From the NCBI GenBank assembly GCA_965371225.1, contig CBDUXP010000023.1:1-55827 (forward strand): a stretch of DNA of 55,827 nt, in the 5' to 3' direction. Made by a program: the position numbers and the translations under genes. The notes under the pieces are model-generated. The model was not told the origin of the DNA. It did not search any database and saw only the letters and a program-made list of their open reading frames with translations. The stretch's first letter is position 1; each line of letters begins with the position of its first letter. Positions 1-6,780 of this stretch are shown piece by piece. The stretch is from CBDUXP01 sp965371225 [NCBI: uncultured bacterium] (GTDB taxonomy: Bacteria > Abyssobacteria > SURF-5 > CBDUXP01).

Positions 1-2924
1 ACCTGCACTGGGCGGACAAGCCGTCGTTGTTGCTCTTGCAGTTCCTGGTGCGCGAACTCGGCGGGACGCGCATCGCGATCCTCGGCACCTACCGCGACGT
101 GGAACTGGACCGCACGCACCCCCTGGCGGACGTGCTGTCGGAGTTGCGGCGGGCGCGGCTGTACCAGCGGGTGTTGCTGCGGGGGCTGGGGGTGGATGAG
201 GTGTTCCGCATGCTGGAAGCCCTGGCCGGGCAAACGCTGCCCGAGCAGGCGGAGACACTGGCCGCGGCCATCCACCGGGAGACGGAGGGCAACCCGTTCT
301 TCGTGGAGGAGATCATCCTGCACCTGGCGGAGACGGAAGCCATCTACCGGGACGAGGACGGGCAGTGGGTCACCCGCACGCAGAATCCCGAGGAATTGGG
401 CATCCCGGAGGGTGTGCGCGAGGTGGTCGGCCGGCGCCTGTCGCGGTTGTCCGACGCGTGCAACGCCGTGCTGGGCATCGGCGCGGTCATCGGCCGCGAC
501 TTCGACGTACAGGTGGTGGAACGCATAAGCGACCTGGACAACCACGCCCTCTGGCGCGCGCTGGAGGAAGCCGCGGGCGCGGGCCTCGTCACGGAGCAGG
601 CGGGTGGACGGCACCGGTTCTCGCACGCGTTGATCCGCGAGACCTTGTACGACGAGTTGAGCACCCCCCGCCGCGTGCAACTGCACTGGGCCGCAGGGGA
701 AGCGCTCGAAGCCGTGCATGCGCACAGTATCGACGCTCACCTGCCGGAGTTGGCACACCACTTCTTCGAGGGCGTGCAGGGGGGAGGTGACGTGGCCAAG
801 GCGGTGGACTACTGCACCCGCGCCGCGGAACGCGCCCGCGCCCAAGTCGCGCACGCGGAGGCGGTCCTCCAGTACGAACGGGCGTTGCAGGCGCTGGAAT
901 TCGCGGAGGACGCCGACCAATCCCAGCGGTGCGAGCTGCTGCTGGCGCTCTCGGAGGCGCGCTTTAACGCGGGCGGCCGCGACGGGGCGGGGGCGCGCGA
1001 GGCCGGCGGACAAGCCGCGGAGGTGGCCCGGCGACTCAGCCGTCCCGACCTCCTCGCACGCGCCGCGCTCGCGCACGCGACGGATACCTGGACGCCGGGG
1101 GTCGTGGAGGACCCAGTCGTCACGCTCCTGGAAGAAGCGCTCGCAGCCCTGGACCCTGGCGACAGCGTGCTGCGGGTGCGCCTGCTCGGACAGTTGTCGC
1201 GGGAACTCTTGTTCGGAAGCGATGACGAGCGCCGTATCGAGCTTGCGGACGAAGCGGTGGCGATGGCCGAACGGCTCGGCGATGCAGAAGCGCTTGTCCG
1301 CGCTCTCTCGGACAAGGCATTCCAATTGGTGGATCCGGACTCCACCGCGGAGCACCTCCGGACCTGTCGTCAAGTGGCAGCCCTGGTGCATGAGTTGGGT
1401 CTCCGTCACCTTGAGGGAAGCCCGAGGATCGGCTCCGCTAACTGGAGGAGCGCCACGGAACTCGGCGAGCTTGCGCTCGCCGACGAGGCGATGGAGGTGA
1501 TAGTCGAGTGGGTGGAACGCCAGCGCTCCGTGCAGGGTCAGTGGGGGCTGGCGCTACGGGACTGCGGGCGCGCGTGGCAGCGCGGGCAGCTCACGAAAGT
1601 CGAACGGCTGGCCCAACAAGCGCTGGAGTTGGGGCGAAAGGTGAATGAGGGAACCGCCCAGATGAATTTCGGAGCACACATGTTTGCGCTGCAGGACGCC
1701 CGGGGGCGGCTCGCCGAATTGGAAGAGACCGCCACCGCGTTTGCCGAACGGTTCCCCGCAATGCCGGGGTTCCGCGCCTCGCTCGGCCCCATCTACATCG
1801 CCGCGGGGCGCCCGGACGCAGCCCGCGCACTCTTTGAAGATTTCGCGACGGACGAGTTCCGGGCGATCCGCCGGGACGAGGCCTGGCTGCCGGGCATGTG
1901 GTTCTTGACGCGTTGCTGTGCCTCCCTCGCTGATGCGGAACGGGCCGCGACGCTGTACGACATGCTTCGCCCCTATGCGGGGCGATACATTCCTATTGGC
2001 GGCGCCAGTATCGTCTTTGACAGCGTGTCGCGCCCCCTGGGCCTGCTGGCCGCGTTGATGGGCAGATGGGATGTGGCGACCGGACATCTCGACGACGCGC
2101 TGGCGGAACAGGACCGGCTCGACTCACCTGTGCTGGTGTGCCGCACGCAGGCCGACTACGCGCGCCTGCTGTTGGACCGCGCGCGGCCGCAGGACCGCGG
2201 ACGCGCCATGGAACTGGCCAACGCGGCGGCGGACACGGCGCAGGAGATCGGCATGCAGGGGGTGTTGGAAGAGGCGCTGGCGGTCAAGCTGGAACTGCAA
2301 GGGGTGTCCGGCAAATCGGACCGGCAGGCGTCGATCGACCTGGTGGCCGCCACGGTGCAGTTGGAGCAACCGGACCTGAAGCCCCACGCCGCGCCTGACG
2401 GGACCGTGACTATCCTCTTCAGCGACATCGAGGGCTTCACCGCCATGACGGAACGGCTGGGCGACTTCAAGATGCAGGACGTCCTGCACGAGCACAACCG
2501 CATCGTCCGCGAACAGGTCCACGCCCACGGGGGCTACGAGGTGAAGAGCGAGGGCGACGGGTTCATGCTCGCGTTCGGCAGCGCCCGCAAAGCCATCGAC
2601 TGCGCGGTCGCCATGCAACGCGCGTTCGCAACACACAACGCCCAAAACGGCGGAGACCAGCCAACCGCCGGGCACGACCCGCTTCACGTCCGCATGGGAC
2701 TGCACACGGGCGAGGTCATCAAGGAAGCCGACGACTTCTTCGGCAAGAACGTGATCCTCGCCGCGCGCATCGCCGGCCAGGCGCAGGGCGGCGAGATCCT
2801 CGTGTCGTCGTTGGTCAAGAACCTCACCGAAAGCGCCGGGGACCTGGCGTTCGCCGAGTCCCGCAAGGCCGCGCTGAAGGGCCTGACCGGCGAGTTTTCC
2901 CTCCACCCGATCCGCTGGGCCTGA
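1..2924 (+). CDS. ATPase/TPR/adenylate cyclase signalling protein, 5' truncated
   Basis: The reading frame is open from the first bases of the window, where it encodes DLHWADKPS. This matches the conserved ATPase segment of the large AAA-ATPase/TPR/cyclase proteins, so the true start and the Walker A region lie outside. After the ATPase remainder come several hundred residues of alpha-helical, TPR-like sequence. The last 170 residues or so form a class III nucleotide cyclase domain beginning with TVTILFSDIEGFT (nt about 2402) and followed by KSEGDGFMLAF, which carries the metal-binding aspartates and the lysine typical of adenylate cyclases. Expected role: cAMP production controlled by the ATPase/TPR sensor, in the cytoplasm. 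It is followed by repeats, not by a partner gene. The family is well supported; the signal it senses is unknown. Confidence 0.88.
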   Translation, partial: LHWADKPSLLLLQFLVRELGGTRIAILGTYRDVELDRTHPLADVLSELRRARLYQRVLLRGLGVDEVFRMLEALAGQTLPEQAETLAAAIHRETEGNPFFVEEIILHLAETEAIYRDEDGQWVTRTQNPEELGIPEGVREVVGRRLSRLSDACNAVLGIGAVIGRDFDVQVVERISDLDNHALWRALEEAAGAGLVTEQAGGRHRFSHALIRETLYDELSTPRRVQLHWAAGEALEAVHAHSIDAHLPELAHHFFEGVQGGGDVAKAVDYCTRAAERARAQVAHAEAVLQYERALQALEFAEDADQSQRCELLLALSEARFNAGGRDGAGAREAGGQAAEVARRLSRPDLLARAALAHATDTWTPGVVEDPVVTLLEEALAALDPGDSVLRVRLLGQLSRELLFGSDDERRIELADEAVAMAERLGDAEALVRALSDKAFQLVDPDSTAEHLRTCRQVAALVHELGLRHLEGSPRIGSANWRSATELGELALADEAMEVIVEWVERQRSVQGQWGLALRDCGRAWQRGQLTKVERLAQQALELGRKVNEGTAQMNFGAHMFALQDARGRLAELEETATAFAERFPAMPGFRASLGPIYIAAGRPDAARALFEDFATDEFRAIRRDEAWLPGMWFLTRCCASLADAERAATLYDMLRPYAGRYIPIGGASIVFDSVSRPLGLLAALMGRWDVATGHLDDALAEQDRLDSPVLVCRTQADYARLLLDRARPQDRGRAMELANAAADTAQEIGMQGVLEEALAVKLELQGVSGKSDRQASIDLVAATVQLEQPDLKPHAAPDGTVTILFSDIEGFTAMTERLGDFKMQDVLHEHNRIVREQVHAHGGYEVKSEGDGFMLAFGSARKAIDCAVAMQRAFATHNAQNGGDQPTAGHDPLHVRMGLHTGEVIKEADDFFGKNVILAARIAGQAQGGEILVSSLVKNLTESAGDLAFAESRKAALKGLTGEFSLHPIRWA

Positions 2925-2932
2925 CGGGCTGC

Positions 2933-3102
2933 GGGCCGGTCTAAAGACCGGCCCCTACCCAGGGGGAGGTCGTAGGGGCGGACCCGTGTGTCCGCCCAAG
3001 GCTTCTTTCGTAGGGGCGTGATTCATCGCGCCCATCTGCCTGGGCGCAATAAATTGCGCCCCTACGGAACGCCGAGACGGGCGACGCATGCGTCGCCCCT
3101 AC
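2933..3102. repeat. Cluster of GTAGGGGCG-type palindromic repeats
   Basis: Four hairpin units lie between the cyclase gene and the cytochrome operon. They are 2933-2954 (10-bp arms GGGCCGGTCT/AGACCGGCCC), 2976-2997 (8-bp arms GGGCGGAC/GTCCGCCC), 3042-3061 (9-bp arms GGGCGCAAT/ATTGCGCCC) and 3079-3098 (a perfect 20-bp palindrome). Each is bordered on at least one side by the tag GTAGGGG or its complement CCCCTAC. A further tag at about 3010-3019 starts another partial unit. The arms differ between units but stay complementary, so pairing is conserved while sequence is not. Repeats of this style occur in intergenic regions of several uncultivated and filamentous bacterial groups. The hairpins could also end transcription from both flanking genes, although no T-run is present. 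Confidence 0.75.
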
Positions 3103-3111
3103 GCCCTCGAC

Positions 3112-3135
3112 CTATCCGTGTTCATCCGTGGTTCC
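3112..3135 (-). repeat. Interspersed repeat-like segment forming the 3' end of a cytochrome gene
   Basis: On the minus strand this reads as GGAACCACGGATGAACACG followed by GATAG. It resembles the widespread intergenic repeat of the accacRgatgaacacRgat type. Here it encodes the last residues (GTTDEHG) and the stop codon of the pentaheme cytochrome gene. Identification of the repeat family is from memory. Confidence 0.45.
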
Positions 3136-4017
3136 CTGCTTCTCGCCGCCGGTTTCGTCCGGACCGGGCGGCCCGTACCTGTCGCGCCACTCTTCGACAT
3201 AGGTCTGGCGGTACGCGAGGAGCAGCGCGGATAACCCGAAGCAGGACAGCACGATGAAGAACCCGACCCGCTGGCGCCGCGCCTGAACCACGAGCTTCGC
3301 CATGATGCGCTCTTTCTCGCCGGCCACGTTCGTTTCGATGTCGACCAGGCTCTGCGTGACGGCCTGAATGCGGCGCAGTTGAAACGTATGCAGCTCCTGC
3401 GGCACGCGCTTCTGCAACTCCTGCGCCGCCTCGTGCAGGGCGTCGATGCGGGTGCTGTGGTACCCGCTCGCCGCGAGTGCGGCGATGGCCCCATCCAGAC
3501 CCACCTCCGCGTCCTCCGCGGCCCGCAAGGCCGCTTTGGTTTGTTCGGCCCGGTCATACGTGTGGCACCGGGTGCAGAGGTCTTCCGTGATGAGGTCGCG
3601 AGTCGCACGGTGAATCGCGTGATGGTTGTTGTCGCTCCCCCCGTGGCACATGACGCAGCTCAGGCGTTCCTTTTGGAAGTGTGCGCTGAGCGGATAGTAA
3701 TCCAGGTATTCCTGGTGGCACCGCGCGCACATGTCCAGCGTCTGCGCCGCGTCGGGTTTCCTGTGCGCCCCTTCGCCCGGGTCGGGCAGCGCATCAAAGT
3801 CCGTGTCGGACATGCCGTGACACTGGCCGCAGGTGATGCCCTCGCTGTAGTGCACACTCGTCCGCCACTCGTCGATAAGCGCCACATGTTCGTCCGCCAC
3901 GTCCACGTGGCACTCGATGCACTGAATCGCGGACTCGTCCAGCGGCGCGGCGTGCGCCGGCCGGACGCCCGCCAGCCCCAGGCCTAACAGGCCCACCCAC
4001 ACGTGCGCCGGCCTCAT
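3112..4017 (-). CDS. Membrane-anchored pentaheme cytochrome c of the bc complex
   Basis: A 301-residue protein with an N-terminal signal peptide (residues 1-23, ending PAHA), five CXXCH heme sites (CIECH, CGQCH, CARCH, CVMCH, CTRCH), a helical region of about 100 residues, and a C-terminal membrane helix near residues 258-280 followed by a short charged tail. The start is ATG at 4017, which overlaps the stop of the subunit-IV gene as ATGA. The open frame extends further upstream, but the signal peptide fits this start. As last gene of the Rieske/cytochrome b operon it takes the place of cytochrome c1 or f, and should carry electrons from the Rieske protein to soluble periplasmic cytochromes. 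Multiheme c subunits in bc complexes are known from Geobacter-type and anammox bacteria. The C-terminus lies in a repeat-like sequence. Confidence 0.85.
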   Translation of the reverse strand: MRPAHVWVGLLGLGLAGVRPAHAAPLDESAIQCIECHVDVADEHVALIDEWRTSVHYSEGITCGQCHGMSDTDFDALPDPGEGAHRKPDAAQTLDMCARCHQEYLDYYPLSAHFQKERLSCVMCHGGSDNNHHAIHRATRDLITEDLCTRCHTYDRAEQTKAALRAAEDAEVGLDGAIAALAASGYHSTRIDALHEAAQELQKRVPQELHTFQLRRIQAVTQSLVDIETNVAGEKERIMAKLVVQARRQRVGFFIVLSCFGLSALLLAYRQTYVEEWRDRYGPPGPDETGGEKQGTTDEHG

Positions 4018-4421
4018 GAGTAATGCCCCCAAATCGTCAGCCCCACCGCCGCCAACACCACCATGACGAAGCCGACGGTGAACAGCGGGCGGTTGCGCAA
4101 TGCGGTGCGCGGGGCCCGATCGAGAAACGGCAAGCCGAGCAGGCCGAGCAGGGCGAGACCCTGCACCACCAACCCCAAGACCTCGCTGGGGACGAGCTTC
4201 AGGGTTTGGTAGGCGGCCAGGAAGTACCACTCGGGCTTGATGTGTTCCGGGGTGCTGTACGGATCCGCCGGCGCGCTGACGTGCATGGGCACGAGCAACA
4301 CCACCACGAGCAGGACGGCCACCAACAGCGGCACGGTGGCGGCCTCTTTCAGAAGATGGTGCGGCCAGAAGGGCACCGCGTTGTGCCGTTCGGGTTCGGG
4401 CTCATGCGTGTGGGCGGTCAT
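4014..4421 (-). CDS. Cytochrome b C-terminal domain protein (subunit IV, PetD-like)
   Basis: A 135-residue protein with three predicted membrane helices and the Qo-site PEWY motif (KPEWYFLAAYQTLK), so it forms the quinol-oxidising half of a split cytochrome b. It is somewhat shorter than chloroplast PetD. I chose ATG at 4421 because GAGGGGG lies about seven bases upstream. A GTG at 4436, overlapping the stop of the preceding gene, is a possible alternative giving five more residues. It is coupled by ATGA to the pentaheme gene. The split arrangement with the adjacent PetB-like gene points to a b6f/menaquinol-cytochrome c reductase type complex rather than mitochondrial-style bc1. Confidence 0.88.
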   Translation of the reverse strand: MTAHTHEPEPERHNAVPFWPHHLLKEAATVPLLVAVLLVVVLLVPMHVSAPADPYSTPEHIKPEWYFLAAYQTLKLVPSEVLGLVVQGLALLGLLGLPFLDRAPRTALRNRPLFTVGFVMVVLAAVGLTIWGHYS

Positions 4422-4432
4422 GGCGCACCCCC

Positions 4433-5104
4433 TCACAGGGGACGGGAGATGCCCGTCCGGCGAATCATCATGAAGTGCAGGAGCAGGCCCGCGGCGAGTA
4501 TCGCGGGGGCCAGGCCCACGTGCACCATGAAAAACCGCCGCAGGGTCGTTTCACTGATCTGTTCGCTGCCCCGCACCAGCGTCACGATGGCATCGCCGAT
4601 GCCGGGGGTCGCCCGCGGGACCTCAGTCCCCACCGTGGCCGCCCAGTAGGAGATCTGGGTCCACGGCAGGAGGTAGCCGGTGAAGGACAGGGCCAGCACC
4701 AGCAAGAGCAACCCGACGCCGCTGACCCAGTGCAGCTCGCGGGGCCGCTTGTACGCCTGGTGGTACACGACCCGGAGCATGTGGGCCAAGACCAACAGGA
4801 TCAGCAGGGTGGCGCCGTGAGCGTGGACGCCCTGGATCAACCAGCCGAACGGCACGTCGTTGCGAATGAACTCGACGCTCTGGTACGCGCCCGTGGTCGT
4901 CGGTTCGTAATACATCAGCAGGAGCACCCCGGTGAGGACCTGCGTCAGGATCGTGAAGAACGCCAGGCCGCCGAGGCAGTACAGACAGCCCGTGGCGGAG
5001 AGGGGGACGAGCTTGCCGGTGAGCAGCCGGTCCGACAGTTCGCGAATGCCGTAACGGTCGTCCAGCCAGTGGACGACGCCGTCAACCGTTTTGCGTGCTC
5101 CCAT
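4433..5104 (-). CDS. Cytochrome b N-terminal domain protein (b6, PetB-like)
   Basis: A 223-residue, four-helix cytochrome b. Helix B has the histidine pair spaced HAHGATLLILLVLAH...VYH, and helix D has HVGLAPAILAAGLLLH, a 14-residue spacing as in cytochrome b6 rather than bc1. The sequence CLYCLGG near the N-terminus matches the cytochrome b6 segment whose cysteine covalently holds the extra heme ci/cn. An additional high-spin heme at the Qi site is therefore predicted. The start is ATG at 5104, 13 bases after the Rieske stop. It works with the PetD-like protein and the Rieske protein to oxidise (mena)quinol and move protons across the inner membrane. Confidence 0.9.
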   Translation of the reverse strand: MGARKTVDGVVHWLDDRYGIRELSDRLLTGKLVPLSATGCLYCLGGLAFFTILTQVLTGVLLLMYYEPTTTGAYQSVEFIRNDVPFGWLIQGVHAHGATLLILLVLAHMLRVVYHQAYKRPRELHWVSGVGLLLLVLALSFTGYLLPWTQISYWAATVGTEVPRATPGIGDAIVTLVRGSEQISETTLRRFFMVHVGLAPAILAAGLLLHFMMIRRTGISRPL

Positions 5105-5117
5105 GGTTTGCCATCCT

Positions 5118-5699
5118 TTACTCCGGCGCCCCAATATCGATCCGTCCGTCGTCGTCCACGCGCGTCGCGAGCAGGGGGAGACTGGTCTGCGGCGGGCCGC
5201 CAAGGACATGGCCGTCGGCCGCGAACCGGCCCTCGTGGCACGGGCACACCAGCGTGCGGGTGGCATGATCCCACCGCACGATGCAGCCCAGGTGCGTGCA
5301 CACGGCCGACAGCGCCAGGAAGTCCGACTCCGAGTCGCGGACCACGATGATCGGTTTCCCGCGGTGGATGATCTGCACGGCCTCGCCCACCGCCAGGCTG
5401 TCCACCGTCAGCGTTACTTCCTGCTCCCGCTCTCCCAGAGGCGGCGCGCTGAAAAATTCGAGGACCGGGTAGACCACCGCGCCAAAGGCGCCAGCGACCC
5501 AACCCGCCAGGACCGACCCCAGCACCCGGCGTCGCGTCAGCGTGCCACGATCGCCCAGCTGCCGGGCGGCCTCCGACGCGCGCGCGCCGGTGACATGGGG
5601 CGCGGGGTGGTGGCGCTGTTCAGAACGACTTCCGCCAGCCATCGCACGGGGCCGGGGCACCGCGGCGGTCACTCTCGGGCGGCCCAGGATACGTCGCAT
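5118..5699 (-). CDS. Rieske [2Fe-2S] subunit of the bc complex
   Basis: A 193-residue protein whose C-terminal half has both Rieske boxes, CTHLGC and CPCHEG, giving two cysteine and two histidine ligands to a [2Fe-2S] cluster. Near the N-terminus TRRRVLGSVLAG followed by a hydrophobic stretch is a Tat-type membrane anchor, as is usual for Rieske proteins. I chose ATG at 5699 because GAGGTG lies six bases upstream. ATG at 5642 has no ribosome binding site, and the open frame beyond 5699 looks non-coding. It is first gene of the operon Rieske, b6, subunit IV, pentaheme c, and should pass electrons from quinol at the Qo site to the pentaheme subunit. Confidence 0.9.
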   Translation of the reverse strand: MRRILGRPRVTAAVPRPRAMAGGSRSEQRHHPAPHVTGARASEAARQLGDRGTLTRRRVLGSVLAGWVAGAFGAVVYPVLEFFSAPPLGEREQEVTLTVDSLAVGEAVQIIHRGKPIIVVRDSESDFLALSAVCTHLGCIVRWDHATRTLVCPCHEGRFAADGHVLGGPPQTSLPLLATRVDDDGRIDIGAPE

Positions 5700-5832
5700 A
5701 TCAGCCACCTCACATCGCGGGCGGGCAAGGAGGACATCGGGTCCTCGCTGCCCTCCTCCCGGGCCGATCCTCCCAATACGGCCCCCACGTGCGGCCACGG
5801 AATCGGCCCGGGTGGAAGTCTCTCTACTGCTC

Positions 5833-5862
5833 ATTATAAGATATTTACATCTGATATTCCAG
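5833..5862 (-). promoter_or_regulatory. Candidate bc operon promoter with a direct repeat
   Basis: On the minus strand a perfect TATAAT (5838-5833) sits in an AT-rich island, about 135 bases before the Rieske start. The -35 region has no good TTGACA match but holds two copies of GATATT (plus strand 5840-5845 and 5853-5858) with a 13-base period. This may be an activator site replacing a strong -35 box. The segment ACATCTGATAT (5847-5857) reappears with one change near the divergent gene. Confidence 0.5.
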
Positions 5863-6032
5863 TAAAAAGCGGTTCCCCATCGTGAGGTGCTCCTCTTATA
5901 GATGGACTTCTATATGGACCGAAGGTGGCACCACACAGCCGAGGCCCCTGGAGCGGGCGTGCGCGGAGGGACCTGGGCTCAGGGGCCGCCCAAGGGCCAT
6001 GTTTCGGGCCCGCAGAGTAGCCGCTTCCTGGC

Positions 6033-6061
6033 TTGACCGGCATAGTGGAGCGAAGTAACAT
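6033..6061 (+). promoter_or_regulatory. Sigma-70-like promoter of the c554-family gene
   Basis: The sequence has TTGACC (6033-6038), a 17-base spacer, and TAACAT (6056-6061). That is five of six matches to the -35 consensus and four of six to the -10. Transcription would start near 6068, leaving a leader of about 55 bases that contains ACATCCGATAT (6073-6083), a candidate operator shared with the divergent bc promoter. Confidence 0.55.
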
Positions 6062-6123
6062 AAAGGATAGAGACATCCGATATAAGGATCCGACCGCCCC
6101 CGCGGCCGGTGAGGAGGTGTTCC

Positions 6124-6753
6124 ATGCGCTGGAATCCAGGCCTTACCGCAGCCATTCTGGCACTGTCAGTTGGTCTTGCAGCACACTCCCCCGTGGGCGA
6201 GGCGGCTGATGGACCCCAATACCAACCGTCAAAATCCTGTAAGAAATGCCACTTCAAGCAGTTCAAGAGCTGGCAGAAGACGAGCATGGCGCAGGCGTTC
6301 GAAAGCCTCAGGCCAGGCGTAAAGCCCGAGGCCAAGGTGGCGGCCGGGCTCGACCCGAACAAGGACTACACCGAGGACGCGACCTGCCTACCCTGCCATA
6401 CCACCGGCTATGGCGCCCCGGGCGGCTTTGTCAGCATCGAGGAGACCCCTCTACTCGCCGGCGTTGGGTGCGACAGTTGCCACGGGCCCAGCGAGGCGTA
6501 TCTGGAGATCATGACGACGGACTATAAGAACCACCCCATCAAGGAAATGACGGACCTGGGCATGATCTATCCCCCGAAGGCCGAGCAGTGCGTCGGGTGC
6601 CACAACGACGAGAGTTCGTTCAACGCGTCTGTCGATCCCAAATACGCTTTCGACTTCGCGGAACGGGTGCAGGATGATGAAGGAGCGCACGTGCACGCAG
6701 CGCTGAAGGCGGACCACCCCGACCTGGGTTCGCTGGACGTGCTCTTCCGGTAG
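6124..6753 (+). CDS. Periplasmic tetraheme cytochrome c, c554 family
   Basis: A 209-residue protein with a signal peptide (residues 1-28, ending GEAA) and four CXXCH sites: CKKCH at 39-43, CLPCH, CDSCH and CVGCH. The spacing and the opening motif CKKCHFKQFKSWQKTSMA resemble cytochrome c554 of ammonia oxidisers, a tetraheme electron carrier. The start is ATG at 6124, preceded by GAGGAGGTG. It is transcribed away from the bc operon and towards the conduit operon, ending 27 bases before the end of the convergent 14-heme gene. A role as soluble shuttle between the bc complex, the NXR and outer-membrane cytochromes is inferred from position only. Confidence 0.87.
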   Translation: MRWNPGLTAAILALSVGLAAHSPVGEAADGPQYQPSKSCKKCHFKQFKSWQKTSMAQAFESLRPGVKPEAKVAAGLDPNKDYTEDATCLPCHTTGYGAPGGFVSIEETPLLAGVGCDSCHGPSEAYLEIMTTDYKNHPIKEMTDLGMIYPPKAEQCVGCHNDESSFNASVDPKYAFDFAERVQDDEGAHVHAALKADHPDLGSLDVLFR

Positions 6754-6780
6754 CCTGGCCGTAAGCCGGCGGGGCACGGC

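Larger units (their letters stand above)
5700..6123. other. Divergent intergenic region between bc operon and c554 gene
   Basis: About 420 bases without a convincing gene. It holds the minus-strand promoter near 5838, the plus-strand promoter at 6033-6061 and GC-rich stretches between. A second AT-rich spot (about 5890-5920, reading TATAAGAGGA on the minus strand) could be another promoter element. No small gene is supported. Confidence 0.6.

Noticed and set aside
4018-4230. Upstream extension of the pentaheme cytochrome frame
   Set aside because: It overlaps the subunit-IV gene and would place the signal peptide inside the protein. ATG at 4017 with ATGA overlap fits better.
6754-6780. Terminator between the c554 gene and the convergent 14-heme gene
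   Set aside because: The 27-base gap is GC-rich but shows no stem longer than four pairs and no T-run.
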